A DNA stretch of 64,000 nt, taken from assembly GCA_004352715.1 (NCBI GenBank), contig SCFE01000026.1:1866677-1930676 (forward strand). The letters are read 5' to 3'. Positions 50,121 through 61,049 of the stretch are shown in pieces. How positions within the stretch are numbered: the stretch's first letter is position 1; each line of letters opens with the position of its first letter. The position numbers were made by a program, and so were the translations under genes. Below the pieces are notes generated by a model, which was given only the letters and a program-made list of their open reading frames with translations, had not been told where the DNA came from and did not search any database. This stretch comes from Hofstenia miamia (lineage: Eukaryota; Xenacoelomorpha; Acoela).

Positions 50121-50593
50121 CAAACTCATGGTAATTAATTATAATATCATTTAAAATTTGTATTTGGCGAAAATATACGAAATGGTATACGATTTTTTGT
50201 AATATACGAAAAGACATATATGAAACTTTCCGACAAAAATATATGAATATACGGTATATGACATATGCAATATACGTCAATACCCTGCGTTTAAAACGAT
50301 TAAAACAATGGGTTTTTGCTTTTAGGCAGACCCACAACATAGTAGTAAAGATTTAGTTATGATAAACTTATCGACATTCAATTTTCATTTCGTATCCTTA
50401 AAGAAAACAACTTTTGCTATTTTTGCGGTAAAAATCGGTTATAAAATTACGAATAGACGTATCCCATAAATTCTTTTGCAAACATTTCTATATAAATTTG
50501 AAAAAAAACATTGAAAAACACTTCAATAAAACAGTTGTTATAAACAGTGTTTAAACATGTTTTAAAAAAAGTAGTGAGTAGATATACCTTTAA

Positions 50594-52454
50594 GCGCCAT
50601 TACTCGTCAATTGACGACTGCTATGACCTCAAAGTTAAATTTATTATTTAGGCTTAATTTGTTTTCAGGATAAACTATTCATAAAATAGTTATATTATTA
50701 TAGTTTGCTATACAAGTGGTTTCTACATATTAACTGAAAAAATATACTGTTATAAAAATCTTAGCCTTAGAATTGCAATTGGTCGACCAAGTTGATAAAG
50801 ATACATCTATATTGTAATTTTTATTGAGACAATAAATATATATGCCCTAACAAAAACAAAAGAAGCATTTATAAGATATTCGTCAAAACAGTTGATATAT
50901 GACAGCCTCCCACATTCAGGTTTACCGCAAATTCTGCACTAATTACCAGTTCTATTCTTTTCACAATGAACACTAATCTAGCAAGTGACTCGCTTTTGGA
51001 GAGTTGGGACAAAAGAGCATTGAGTAGTCTAAATATCAACGTCTTTCCTGAGCTCTTTGGACAGAAAAGTGCGTCTACTGATATCAGAATGTGTTTGTTT
51101 TTTATACAGCACCCATGCATTCACTCCAGCAATATCCAAAATAATAAAAAAACGACTAAGGGCCAGCATCTACAGCCCAATTTTGCGGAATTTTGACGAC
51201 AAATACTGTTTGTGGATCAACTGCATATTTATTATTATTATAAAATAATACATTTTCAGGCTTCTTCTTACCATCTTCTTGATAAACAGCACAACTATGC
51301 TGTGTAGAAAGTATATGCACAACTCTTTTTGGTTTCGCTTGATATCTGATAAGGTGCAACTTGCCACTTTGGTACATTACAAAATCACGCAGTCCTAAAT
51401 TTTGGGGAGGAGGAAGTTCGCGACGATTTGAACGCACGGTTCTAACTATTGATTTTCGGACGTAGAGCATAAGATGAGTAAGTTGTTTAGAAGTAAAAAA
51501 ATTATCAATTGTAACATTGAATCTTTTGTTGTTCAGATGTTCCATAAATTTTTGCACAACATGTGCCCCAAGTGACACATGTCTGTTCTCATCTTTTCCA
51601 ACATAGGGTTTGATATTATAACAATATTTTGATGAAACATCAGCTAATATCCAAAATTTTATCCCAAATTTATTCGACTTTGTGGGCATATGTTGCGGAA
51701 AACGGCAGCGTGGTTTAGTCCGAAATAATTGTTTATCAATAGTCAAGACTGATGATGGGTGGTAGCAACGTTGAGAATTGGTTACAAAGCGATCTAAAAT
51801 AGTTGAAATTAGACAAAACTTGTCATGTTGCAGATTTCTACGGCGATCTTAACGACGAGCATATCCGAAAAACTTTTTATCTCTCTCATTTTTGGCGGAA
51901 CAGTGTCTTATTGAATATAGGACATCCATACGTCGTTGACCATAGTTTGTCAAATGAATAATTTTGTCGATATGTAATTAATTTTAGGTACAGTAGTCCC
52001 ACGAATTTTGTCTAGTTTATCTCTTGTTAGATACAATCATCATTATTCTCCTCTACCTCTTCTAAATCTTGTTCACTGTCATCTCCAGATTCATCACTTG
52101 GAAGATTTATCATTGTTTTAAAAAAAAACGTTGAGACATTACAAATGATACTGATTACTTGAAATTTCTACACCTTTGCAGCAATTCTCTCAAATGAAAT
52201 TGGAGCATATTTAGTAATCCATGATAATTGGGTACATTTAGCTCCGAAACGCTTGCTGCAAAATATTCGCACCGCTTTGAAATATTTACATAAACTATAT
52301 TCACACTCTTTATTATTTTAATAAGACTACAATCTGTGTATATGCATATTTACATGAATTTATGTTTTAAATATCATTTATAACATGTTTTGGGTATATT
52401 TGTAGAAATTTACAAAACGTAATATAGAAATCGTCAATTGACGGGTTTTGGAGC
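50594..52454 (-). mobile_element. piggyBac-family transposon piggyBac-1 (1861 bp) in intron of gene B
   Basis: TTAA at 50590-50593 precedes the left end GCGCCATTACTCGTCAATTG (50594-50613). The right end, read inversely from 52454, is GCTCCAAAACCCGTCAATTG. The two align at most positions and both contain the perfect palindrome CGTCAATTGACG (50604-50615, 52432-52443). The right target copy has decayed (TTTT/TTTA). A broken piggyBac transposase fills the minus strand. TTAA target choice and transposase agree on the superfamily. Confidence 0.85.
50860..52115 (-). pseudogene. piggyBac transposase, degenerate
   Basis: An acidic N-terminus (SDESGDDSEQDLEEVEENND, about 52105-52045) is followed by frameshifted pieces and then a 196-codon open stretch (51746-51156). 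This holds KFGIKFWILADVSSKY and FNVTIDNFFTSKQL, which contain two of the three catalytic Asp of the DDD core. The third block (NNNKYAVD) is disrupted right after the Asp. Further on, in other frames, DIAGVNAWVLYKK and CRICGKPECG mark the C-terminal domain and cysteine-rich tail. Much of the region between the acidic N-terminus and the core is lost. It is sense with gene B. Confidence 0.87.
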
Positions 52455-52689
52455 TTTTAGATATATTAAAAGTCTGGCATTCATCAAAAAAATCTAAAGC
52501 ATGAATCATCAGCCCGACATTTACAGTTTGAATCGACTCAAGCTCAGAAAAACACTACTGTTTGCTTAATACATTTCAGTCCATCGAAATTGTCTGTAGT
52601 ATTTGACAACGAATTGTTTTGATTTTCATATCATTCATCTCTAATAACACGAATTCTTGTTTATTGTGAATGGTCGCACTTCATGCTAA

Positions 52690-53070
52690 CGAGCTCTGAA
52701 GCTACTCTGTGCATTAGACCAGTACAAAACTATAACTTCTGATGATGGCCAGAAGGATCTCATAAATATCGACGATTGCTATTACCAGCAAAATTTGCTT
52801 GGCGAAAGTTCTCAATCCAAATTGGAAATCTGTGATCGATCAATGCACTCAGAAAAGAGGATGCAAAGACTTTGGGAATATACTCAGAGAGCGGGTAAAG
52901 ATACTATTCTTGATATTTGGCATTTAACTCCGCAATTTGCTTCAAAAAAATTCCGATCACATTAGAATTTCAACACAACTTACGAGCAATCTCTCAAAGC
53001 TGATTATGGTGTGGTATACTACAGCAATCAAGATAAGGAAATTGCTATTTCAGGCATTCAGTACCAGGTA
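52690..53070 (+). pseudogene. Unrecognised coding relic with one in-frame stop
   Basis: One reading frame stays open from 52690 to the stop at 52963-52965 (91 residues without an initial Met). After that single TAG it continues for about 35 more residues with ordinary protein composition. Sample segments are RALKLLCALDQYKTITSDDG, INIDDCYYQQNLLGESS, MQRLWEYTQRAGKDTILDIW and, after the stop, SLKADYGVVYYSNQDKEIAI. It lies on the strand opposite gene B in its intron, between piggyBac-1 and exon 1. I do not recognise the family. It could be a retropseudogene fragment, an exon carried in by a transposon, or a real exon with a stop from sequencing error. Confidence 0.4.
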
Positions 53071-53380
53071 CTCTTCCTTATATTGCATGCAATGGCAAGC
53101 ACAGCATTTAATATTTGCACTAGGTTTATAACATATTATGACCACAATACCCGTTGAGTTTTTAACTCAATATCAGTAATATATAAGAACATTATGGTAA
53201 ATAAATGTAATTTGTATAATTATGGTCTGGTAATTGATGATTAGGTGTTGATTCTAACTGCAAAAGCAAAATGATAAAAACAATGTTCTTGCTTCAAAGT
53301 GGTTACACACCGAAGTCCTTGGCTCAAATATTTAATTTGCATAATCGCATTAGCTTATAATTACATCAATAAGTACAAAC

Positions 53381-53585
53381 CTTGATATTCAACTAGATTC
53401 GGATCTAATAAATTGTCTGAAGGGTGCGAGCGCTTATCCCAGACGATATGAACACGTTCAGCACCCGCATCATCGGCGTTTTGAACAAATTCTTTGGGTA
53501 AAGCTAAACCATCTGGATACTGTTTGAGAATGTTATGAATTCTTTTTGTTAAGGTTTCTGTTTGAAAGAATGAAGAACCAAGCAT
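53381..53585 (-). CDS. Sacsin-like gene B, exon 1 (N-box half of first Hsp90-like ATPase)
   Basis: Encodes 68 residues plus one base of codon 69, the same length as exon 1 of gene A. It opens MLGSSFFQTETLTKRIHNIL and contains LPKEFVQNADDAGAERVHIV, the N-box with Glu, Asn and Asp retained, then DKRSHPSDNLLDPNLVEYQ. The donor CAAG|GTTTGT at 53381/53380 joins in phase 1 to GPSLMIYND at 43549. The Met is favoured because an in-frame TAA lies four codons upstream, there is no good acceptor between them, and similarity with gene A begins at this Met. Promoter and 5' untranslated region cannot be placed. Confidence 0.9.
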
Positions 53586-54984
53586 CTCTTTTACTTACAT
53601 TTTAAGTAAACGTTGTACATATATTTTACTAAAATAAGTAACTAATTCATTATCTGATCCAATACAAATATTTAAAATTGTTAACTTGTTGCTACATAGT
53701 AAGCTAACTTAGATAACTAAACACCAAAACTTTGAACAGTATCTAAACCATTGAACTAAGCAAGACCACTTTGGTATAATATAGCAATTCTTTTATAAGA
53801 TAATAATTGACCATTATGATTGTGTAAGAAGCGCAATAAAGTTTTCATTATGCTGACATTGATGGTAGGAGCTCATATCTAAATTCTGATTGAAAGTCAA
53901 AGCTCAAAATAGGCATGAAATCTCAGAGAATCGATAGGCTATTATTGAATTAAAAAGTTCTTAAAAGAGATTCCATTCATGAGAGGAGGAGCAGAATGAC
54001 GGCTTCGTTTAACAAATTCCGTACGTATGCTTTCCAGCTACTAATGCCATCAGATGTAAAAAAAACTTGACATTTTATCAAATTATGCTGCTAAGCAAAG
54101 AACAACTATATTCAAAATATATGGAAAGGTAAATACAATTACATCCCAGATTAGGCTGAATAGCTTGAGAAATCAGAGGCAAATTATTGAGAGGATTTCA
54201 ATAGAATCTGTAATAAGCTCAATATTATAGATCTCACTTAAGCAATAAATATTATATATTGAGTACAAGTATGAAACCTCTAAACAGTATCTATTAAATT
54301 GTAAGAGAATGAGTTACTAATGTCGACCTGCTGAGAATGGTAATTTATAAATATGATAAAGAGGTTTAACCAGTACAGTAACTATAATGTTAAACTGATA
54401 ATACTAAAATACTAAATCAAAATATGCAATCATTTGAACTAAATCAGGCATAGAAATGATATCTCAGAGTGATATCAGATCAACAGAAGAAGTGCCGACA
54501 AGACATGTACATGTAATTACTAACTGTAATAATATATGGGTATACTTAAATAAAATATATAAAAATAAAATAATTTTGTAGTTTCTATTCTACATGCACC
54601 ATTGTACATCAACATTAGTTGTAACAGATTTTACTTGTTGCAACTGCGTTGGGAAACAAGAAAAAGATAGAGGAATCAAGGTTGTGCCTGTACATAGGAG
54701 GATTTACAAATATTTATATTTATGGTTGCTTTACAAAAGCATAGCCACTATTAAGCAATGCGACAGCATGCAGTGGTAAGAGGACACTGATCCTCTATAT
54801 GATATATGGGAATAAAATAACTAGCATAGTTTTAGACTTTGCAATTCGTAGTCCACAATATCTCTTGTCGCTATTTTTAGATTGTAACTTAGATTCAGGC
54901 TTATACTGCAAGACTCAGTAACAATGCCTTGATAAAAATTATTAGCATCTGTCCTCTAATAGTGCAAAATAAAAGAAAATTCGA
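53586..54984. other. Upstream region of gene B
   Basis: AT-rich sequence with no gene seen. Broken frames at about 54130-54340 (ITSQIRLNSLRNQRQIIERI, EYKYETSKQYLLNCKRM) faintly resemble the C-terminal tail of LINE proteins, but the match is weak. Confidence 0.45.
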
Positions 54985-55565
54985 AGTTTATGAAAAATCT
55001 CAACAATTTGCTTAGTGACATTATCAATTTTAAACGGAAATAAACAGTACACATAACCCAGTTCCCGTAAACACGATTTAATTAAATTGATTTAATAGCG
55101 GAAACTGAATACAAAGTTGTTCAACTTTCTATTGGTCTGAATTTGCTTGTCATCAAAATTCTTCATTGTCAGTTCTCACCTTGAAGTTAAAAATTCAAAT
55201 TTTTCGTTTAGAATTTAGGTCAAAGCAAATTATTAATTTGTTGTCATTAGAATGGGAATGCCATTTGAAACATTCATTGCTGCACATGAATCCATGATTT
55301 CTTTTTGGTTATGTTTTCTACTGTTTAGCAGAAATAATGTATTTTTGAGACTGACTATTCGACTCCATAATGTCAAATTCATAAGTACATTCAATAGAAT
55401 CTGAGTGTATCTTTATTGAAGAGAATTTAGCATTTGACAATATATTTTTTATTGGGAGAATACGTCCTTTTCTTTATTTTACAAGGTAGAATCTTTGAAT
55501 TTGTGGATATTTTGCGTAAATAAAATCAACAATTCATCTATTTTTCTAATTATATCAAAGAGTAG
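54985..55565 (-). pseudogene. Sacsin-like pseudogene fragment (third copy)
   Basis: Direct nucleotide comparison shows this block lines up with gene B 42450-43085 across its length. Examples are TTTTGCGTAAATAAAATCAA against TTTTGCGTAAATAATATCAA, CATTGTCAGTTCTCACCTTG against CATTGTCAGTTCTCGCCTTG, and TGCTGCACATGAATCCATGA against TGCTGCACATGAAGCCATGA. It corresponds to residues of about 220-430, the C-terminal half of the first ATPase repeat. There are many small deletions and stops on the minus strand. The 55565 edge is cut by a LINE fragment. Orientation is the same as gene B, so this is a tandem relative of it, long dead. Confidence 0.85.
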
Positions 55566-55700
55566 GAGTTAGGATTACCAAAGTTGGAGGAGCAGAAGTA
55601 CAGAAGGGAGCAATATTAGGAACATCTAGAGTCTTAAGGAAAGCTCTCAAGCACCCTGGGAATTAAGAGTCATACCAGTGTATAGTTGTGGGAAGGAAGA
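55565..55700 (+). mobile_element. LINE C-terminal fragment
   Basis: The plus-strand frame gives GAEVQKGAILGTSRVLRKAL then KHPGN, the conserved LQKxALLGTARILRKVL tail of many non-LTR reverse-transcriptase proteins. It continues about 25 residues in shifted frames. It abuts the sacsin-like relic. Confidence 0.6.
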
Positions 55701-58482
55701 GATAACAATAATATTTAATATTCCTATATATAACACACATTCTTCCAAAATAAAATCTAGAGAGCTCAACTGCAAAAATTATTTGATTTTGAATTGGATT
55801 AGGAAGAGGTGATCTTTTAATAGTTTTTGAACGAGACTAGAGCCAATTTACTCCAGACAGCAATTATTAAATAATTCGATGACTTCTCAATGCCTTGAGG
55901 TGCTAACAACTACGTTTGCATTTTTCAAATTTTTTCAGATTACATTCAAATTAGAGTATTCTTGGAGAACCCAAAATTATTACTTTTAAAGTGTGGCTTA
56001 AAACTACTTTACGTAAGCACTTAGGAATTTATGGTCTTTAACATTTGTTGCAGAAGTATTTATAGCAGATAGGCCTTAATTATTGTTACCTACAAATTTG
56101 AAATCCTATAATGCAAATGTCAATTAAATCTTTCACAGAAAAGACATTTTTAATAATTGTTTAATATAATATCTGCGGCCTTTTAATCCCCACCTATTTC
56201 TTAAACTGTGGAATAAATGATATTGTAGCTGAAGTGAACCCCTAGATTTGAATCAACCACTGAGTTATTGCCTGAATACTATATATTCATAAAGCTTAGT
56301 TTGTAAAATATCATAGACAATCAATTAACATCCCTTGTGAGATCAATTAAGACACTAGAAAATTTAATGTACTTCGAATATTTAGCTCTATAATCTTTTC
56401 AGAACTACGTTGTAATAATCCCATACTGGTATGTTTTGACGTAGCATAATGAGTTCAGAACTTAAAATTTTAATAATCATAATAAGCTTTCTAATGTTTT
56501 CTCTGAAATTGTGAAGCATTCTAATAAAAATATCAGTAGTGTGCGGAAAATTTCAATTTTAGCAAAGGAATCAAGATGAAGCACTGTCTGTAGCTCAATT
56601 ACAACTGTTTTAATTTGAGTGAACTTCTATTGTATATAATGTTTTGCACCTCCAAATTTTAGGCCGGTTTCCGTGGAAAACAGAATATTTCATACCCATG
56701 CACAATTTCTAAAACAGATGCATTTCTGTTAAAGTACCCTTTGCAATTGTTGGCATTTGACTAAAATTTGAAAGAATTAAAAAATTAGATGAAAAAGGTT
56801 TCTTACGGTACATTTTTTTTGAAACATTCTGATAACTGCTGAGATTCCTTTATATGAAAATCCTGAAGTCGTTTGCATAGCTCAGTGACTTTAGAAACGC
56901 AGGCATAAAAGTAAATTAAAAATTATACAAACATTTTATCTGCACTCATTTAATTATTTCAAACCAAATGCAACTATTTCCGATATATTGTAAATGACTT
57001 ACTATGTTTAAAATTGAAATAAGTATGGTCATCATGTGTTATGAATTATAATTTGTAAACGTGCTTCATATTAATACATTCATAACGCGTTCAGGAACAA
57101 TCTATCTCATTAAATGTTAAAATCTGCTGATAAAATCGTATATTTTCTAAGAAAATGAAAAAGTTGGTTTACTTCAAAATGTCTAAAGGTAAAAACATAT
57201 TATGACAAAAAACACAAATAGGATAGAGAGTTTGAGATTTATTTCAAAAATAAATGAACCAATTAAGAAAAGCAAGAAATTTTCACATTGAATTTACCCA
57301 GATAAAACATTTAAATTTGATGAGAAAACAGCCTACTAATAACTTTTCATTATCAAAATCAAAGTAGCACTATACTCTGAATCAGCAAATATGTAGTAGC
57401 AAATGCTAGAAATTATTAATATTATTTGCAGTTATATCAGCAGAGTAATTTTATCCAGAGCATTCATTTCTGTTTTGAAACTTGATAGATCAAGTTATGT
57501 ATATTTTGTGCAATGGAATTCTCAAGTACTGTTCTAGACATATTTTTTAATGATCATAAATACAGTTCAAATTATGTCAACACACTATGTATGGCTGTGG
57601 CTTTCATTGAGCAGTAGTAACAGCAAGTAGTCTTAAGTTAGCAGTTAAGTAGTCTTTAGTTGTCATCATTGGTATATTTTCATTAGGCACATGTCTACAC
57701 CAAATTTCTTAAGAAGTGAATATTATTTTACACAAATTTGTTTATGGAGCACTCTACAATACTAGAGGAGGACAGGGAGGTTAGAATACTGTGATTTATT
57801 TCACTGACTAAAATAACTCATTTATGTATGTTATATAAAAGAACAATTCTCAGTGTCCACTGAGCAGAAACATTAGAGATTGTGCATCACCCAATAATCA
57901 ATATCTACCAGTGATTGTACATTTGCAGGTTACACACATTCTCACACAGCAGACAGGCACATGGTCACTCATACAGACTATGCTGTCATACACAACAGTG
58001 TGTATGTATTGAATGATTTATTTCAGAAGATGTGAGTCATTCATACTAACTAATGAAATCACAGGATTCAAACCTACCTTTACTCAGTATTGTAGATGTT
58101 TTATGGACACATCTGTGCCCAACATAATTCATTTATGCTCTGCTATCAGCTTATGTTTATCACAGTATACATTATAATCATCATGGTAATAAGCAATGCC
58201 CATTGGCAGATTTAAGGGGGACTATCAGACTGCAGTCCCCTCCCCATGAAGAGCAAAATGGAAGTCAATTTTCTTCCCCTTCATAAAAATTCTAAATTAT
58301 TGCTAAATTTTTGTATTTTATTTGCAAAACAATCCAAGGGTTTGGCAAATATTGGTGAAATATTTTGGCAAATTTTTAAAATAACTTGCAAGTTTCCCTA
58401 AAATTTAACAAGCCTTGCAATATTTCACAAATATTGTCCAACTTTCCAAACTTTTTTTTCAAATAATATTACACATTCTTAA
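55701..58482. other. Non-coding spacer
   Basis: No gene recognised. The patch at 58200-58260 (GGCAGATTTAAGGGGGACTA, then GACTGCAGTCCCCTCCCC) may be the end of a DNA transposon. The rest is AT-rich and featureless. Confidence 0.55.
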
Positions 58483-59098
58483 CCCTCTGGTGGTGCAGTG
58501 GGATATTTTTCATGGTTGGTGCAGCAGGGTATGATGAACCCCACTCAAAGTTTTAGCCTTTTTTATTACTTTTTATTGCTTTAGGTGTGTTCTGAGGTAG
58601 TAAATTTATCAAAAAAATATGTTCTGATATATTTATTCAAGAATGACACCTTCTACAATATATTTTTTTAGAGTATAAGTAGAATATGTGTTTACATAAA
58701 AGTTGTCCTACAATTTTCTTTTGCAATGTATTTACTCATCTGAAATATAAATGTATTTCACAGATTAAACTTTTTTTAATGCTTTGAATTAGTGAATATT
58801 GTTTAGTGCATTTGGCTTTGGCATTAAATTCAATCATACACACAATAATGATTAGTGTTAGTTACATAACATTGTAATGAAACTTTTACGAGTAACGATA
58901 ATCTCACAGAGAAACATTTTATAATTCAGTTACTGGATAGCTCTAATAAATGTATGTCCATGCATCAACAACACAAACCAACATATATTAATATATTCAT
59001 TGTCATAAAAACAAAAGCAAACTAATACTCTTTGAAAATAAAGATCACACAAAATAAAACTTTTTGGGGGGGGGGGGAGCTCGTTTCATATTTACTGT

Positions 59099-60804
59099 TT
59101 ACTCATACTCATTGTTTTCACTATCATCCTCATCACTATGAGCAGAACAGTCAACGCAAATGTGTACAGCATGTTCCAAGCAGATGGGCTTATAACACTT
59201 CTGGCAGCAGTTTCTTGTCTTATGATCTTTTGACCTTGGGCACAATGAGCATCTTTGAATGGAGTCTTCACGATGACGTTTTGGAGGTAATTCCTGACAT
59301 CCCGAAAAATGTTGGATCTTACTTTTAAAGCTCTCTTCAAATATGGGTTTGTCTTGCGATAATGAATGTGGTCCTCCACCAACTTGAGTCCCAATTCCTT
59401 CAGAAACTTTCAGCGTCTGATAGCTGTTTGAGAGTTGGCCATGAATATATTGTATGAATTTATTCCTGCAACATTGAGTATGGTGTAAAAAACTAACTGG
59501 CCAACGTCAAGTATTTCTGGAAACATTGTAGATGGAACACAACTGATCCACGGTGTCTACCCCTACTTTAGTACTGTTATAAAAGGTAATAATCTCTGGT
59601 TTCCTTTTTTCTTTTGTGCTTTTATCAATTGCAGCATCAGAATGCATTGTGCTCAGTAGGACAACATTTTTACCTTTCTTGGGGACATATGAGGTCAGTG
59701 TAACATCCTTCTGGAAACCAAATATGCTTGTATATTCAGTTCTGCCTTTTGTGGCAAGAAATTGAGGGGGGAGTTCTCTCTTGTTCTTCCTCAGAGTGCC
59801 AACTAATGTTAATCTATAATTCTTCAAGAGATCAATCACAAGTCTGTAACTGGTAAACCAATTATCCATTGTAATATTTCTTCCAGACCCATTTATATGA
59901 GACACCAACCGTTTTACCACTGCTGCTCCTGAATTATCTACTGTAAAAGGACCTTCTGGTTGTTTCCCCAAGTAGACCTCCATACGTGACACATAAAAAG
60001 TTTTGGCATCTGCCAAAATAAATATTTTTATCCCATATTTTGCTGGCTTACTTGGCATGTACACCCTAAATGAACAGTTCTCTCTAAAGGCAGTCAACAT
60101 TTCATCTACTGTCGCATATTCTGAAACATTATAATTGGCGATACAATTATCAACAAATTTGTCAAAGAACTTTCTACAAGCTGCAAACTTATCATCTAGC
60201 ATTCTTTCAGCCCAAGTATGGATGTTATCAAACCTCATAGAGCTTAGTAGGAAACGAGATCACTGCAAAGACATAGTTGTCGGAAAAATTTCAATTCCTG
60301 TACCATCAGTTGCCCAAGCATCTTCCATATTCATTTGATTAGCTCTAAAAACTCCTAACAGATAAATTAGTCCTATTGCAGCTTTCATCTCACTTTCATT
60401 AGTATGTTTCTCTTTTGACTTATCTTTATATTTTCCTTTTTTACTGTCAATATATATATTAGTGCAAGCTACTAATTCATTCAGAAGTTCTTGTGTGACA
60501 AACAAAGACCAGCAGTCCTTTACAGCATGCACATGTTTTGCCACTCCTTTTGATCCTGGTGAACCCTTGAATATGTTATGTGCACATGTGTGCCATTGAC
60601 AATGTGGAGGAATGGTTTCCAGCTAGTGTTATCTTTGCCAATAAATTCTTTTTCTGCATACCTGTTTGCCTGCTGCTCATTTTCATCATTAGATTCATCT
60701 GTATCTTCATCATGTGAAATCTTGAACACATTATCTGCTTCAGATCTCCCCTCTTCATCTGTTATTTCTTCTTCATCCACTGTTTCATACTGAGCCAGTC
60801 CTAC
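59099..60804 (-). pseudogene. piggyBac transposase, near-complete but broken
   Basis: Minus-strand blocks run from an acidic N-terminus (QYETVDEEEITDEEGRSEAD) through ELVACTNIYIDSKK, MKAAIGLIYLLGVFRANQMN and FRENCSFRVYMPSKPAKYGI. The DDD catalytic core follows: IKIFILADAKTFYVS, GRNITMDNWFTSYRL and KVGVDTVDQLCSIYNVSR all keep their Asp. The C-terminal zinc-binding tail has CSLCPRSKDHKTRNCCQKC and CLEHAVHICVDC, ending at TAA 59099-59101. Breaks are few: a frameshift near 60560, one in-frame TGA near 60260, a frameshift near 59510 after the third Asp block, and the LTR insertion that removes the start. It is much less decayed than piggyBac-1, so it was active more recently. Confidence 0.9.
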
Positions 60805-61049
60805 TGTAACATCCTCCACCTGGCTTATTTGCACTCTGTATTATTGTTAATAACGATCACTCAGTAAATTGCAGGTGAGGAGTTACTAAGTTATTGAACC
60901 GCCAAACTTTTCCTCTGTTGTTAACTAGTTAGGTTAATTGAGTACTAATTATCACTATTTAGGTGACGAAGCTGTGTGACATTTCCTCTTCTTCTCTTCT
61001 GTGGGCTACTGCCCAAAGCCGATTTCCACATCACAGTTCCTCTCCTTCA
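60805..61049 (-). repeat. LTR, left copy (3' LTR in element orientation)
   Basis: 245 bases, TGTAACATCC...CCTTCA on the plus strand. Differs from the right copy at roughly 23 positions, about six of them clustered near 60995-61005. Confidence 0.85.

Larger units (their letters stand above)
48007..50287 (+). mobile_element. hAT-family DNA transposon hAT-2 (2281 bp) in intron of gene B
   Basis: The left end CAGTGTATTGACGTATAT (48007-48024) and the inverse of the right end, CAGGGTATTGACGTATAT (50287-50270), differ at one base. Both sides carry the exact 8-bp duplication CGTTTAAA (47999-48006 and 50288-50295). Inside each end are many ATATACGA words (48035-48150; 50170-50275), typical subterminal transposase-binding repeats. 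A broken transposase lies between on the plus strand. Different ends and transposase type show it is unrelated to hAT-1. Confidence 0.93.
43550..53380 (-). other. Intron of gene B (9.8 kb, GT-AG, phase 1)
   Basis: Donor CAAG|GTTTGT at 53381/53380 and acceptor TTGCTTAG. It interrupts the same Gly codon as the intron of gene A. It is filled by unrelated insertions: a non-autonomous element (44205-45311), LINE pieces (45480-46560), hAT-2 (48007-50287), piggyBac-1 (50594-52454) and an unrecognised coding relic (52690-53070). Between 46560 and 47960 I see nothing. Confidence 0.87.

Noticed and set aside
54985-55565. Third functional sacsin-like gene
   Set aside because: Stops and deletions throughout, and only about 200 residues' worth of sequence remains.
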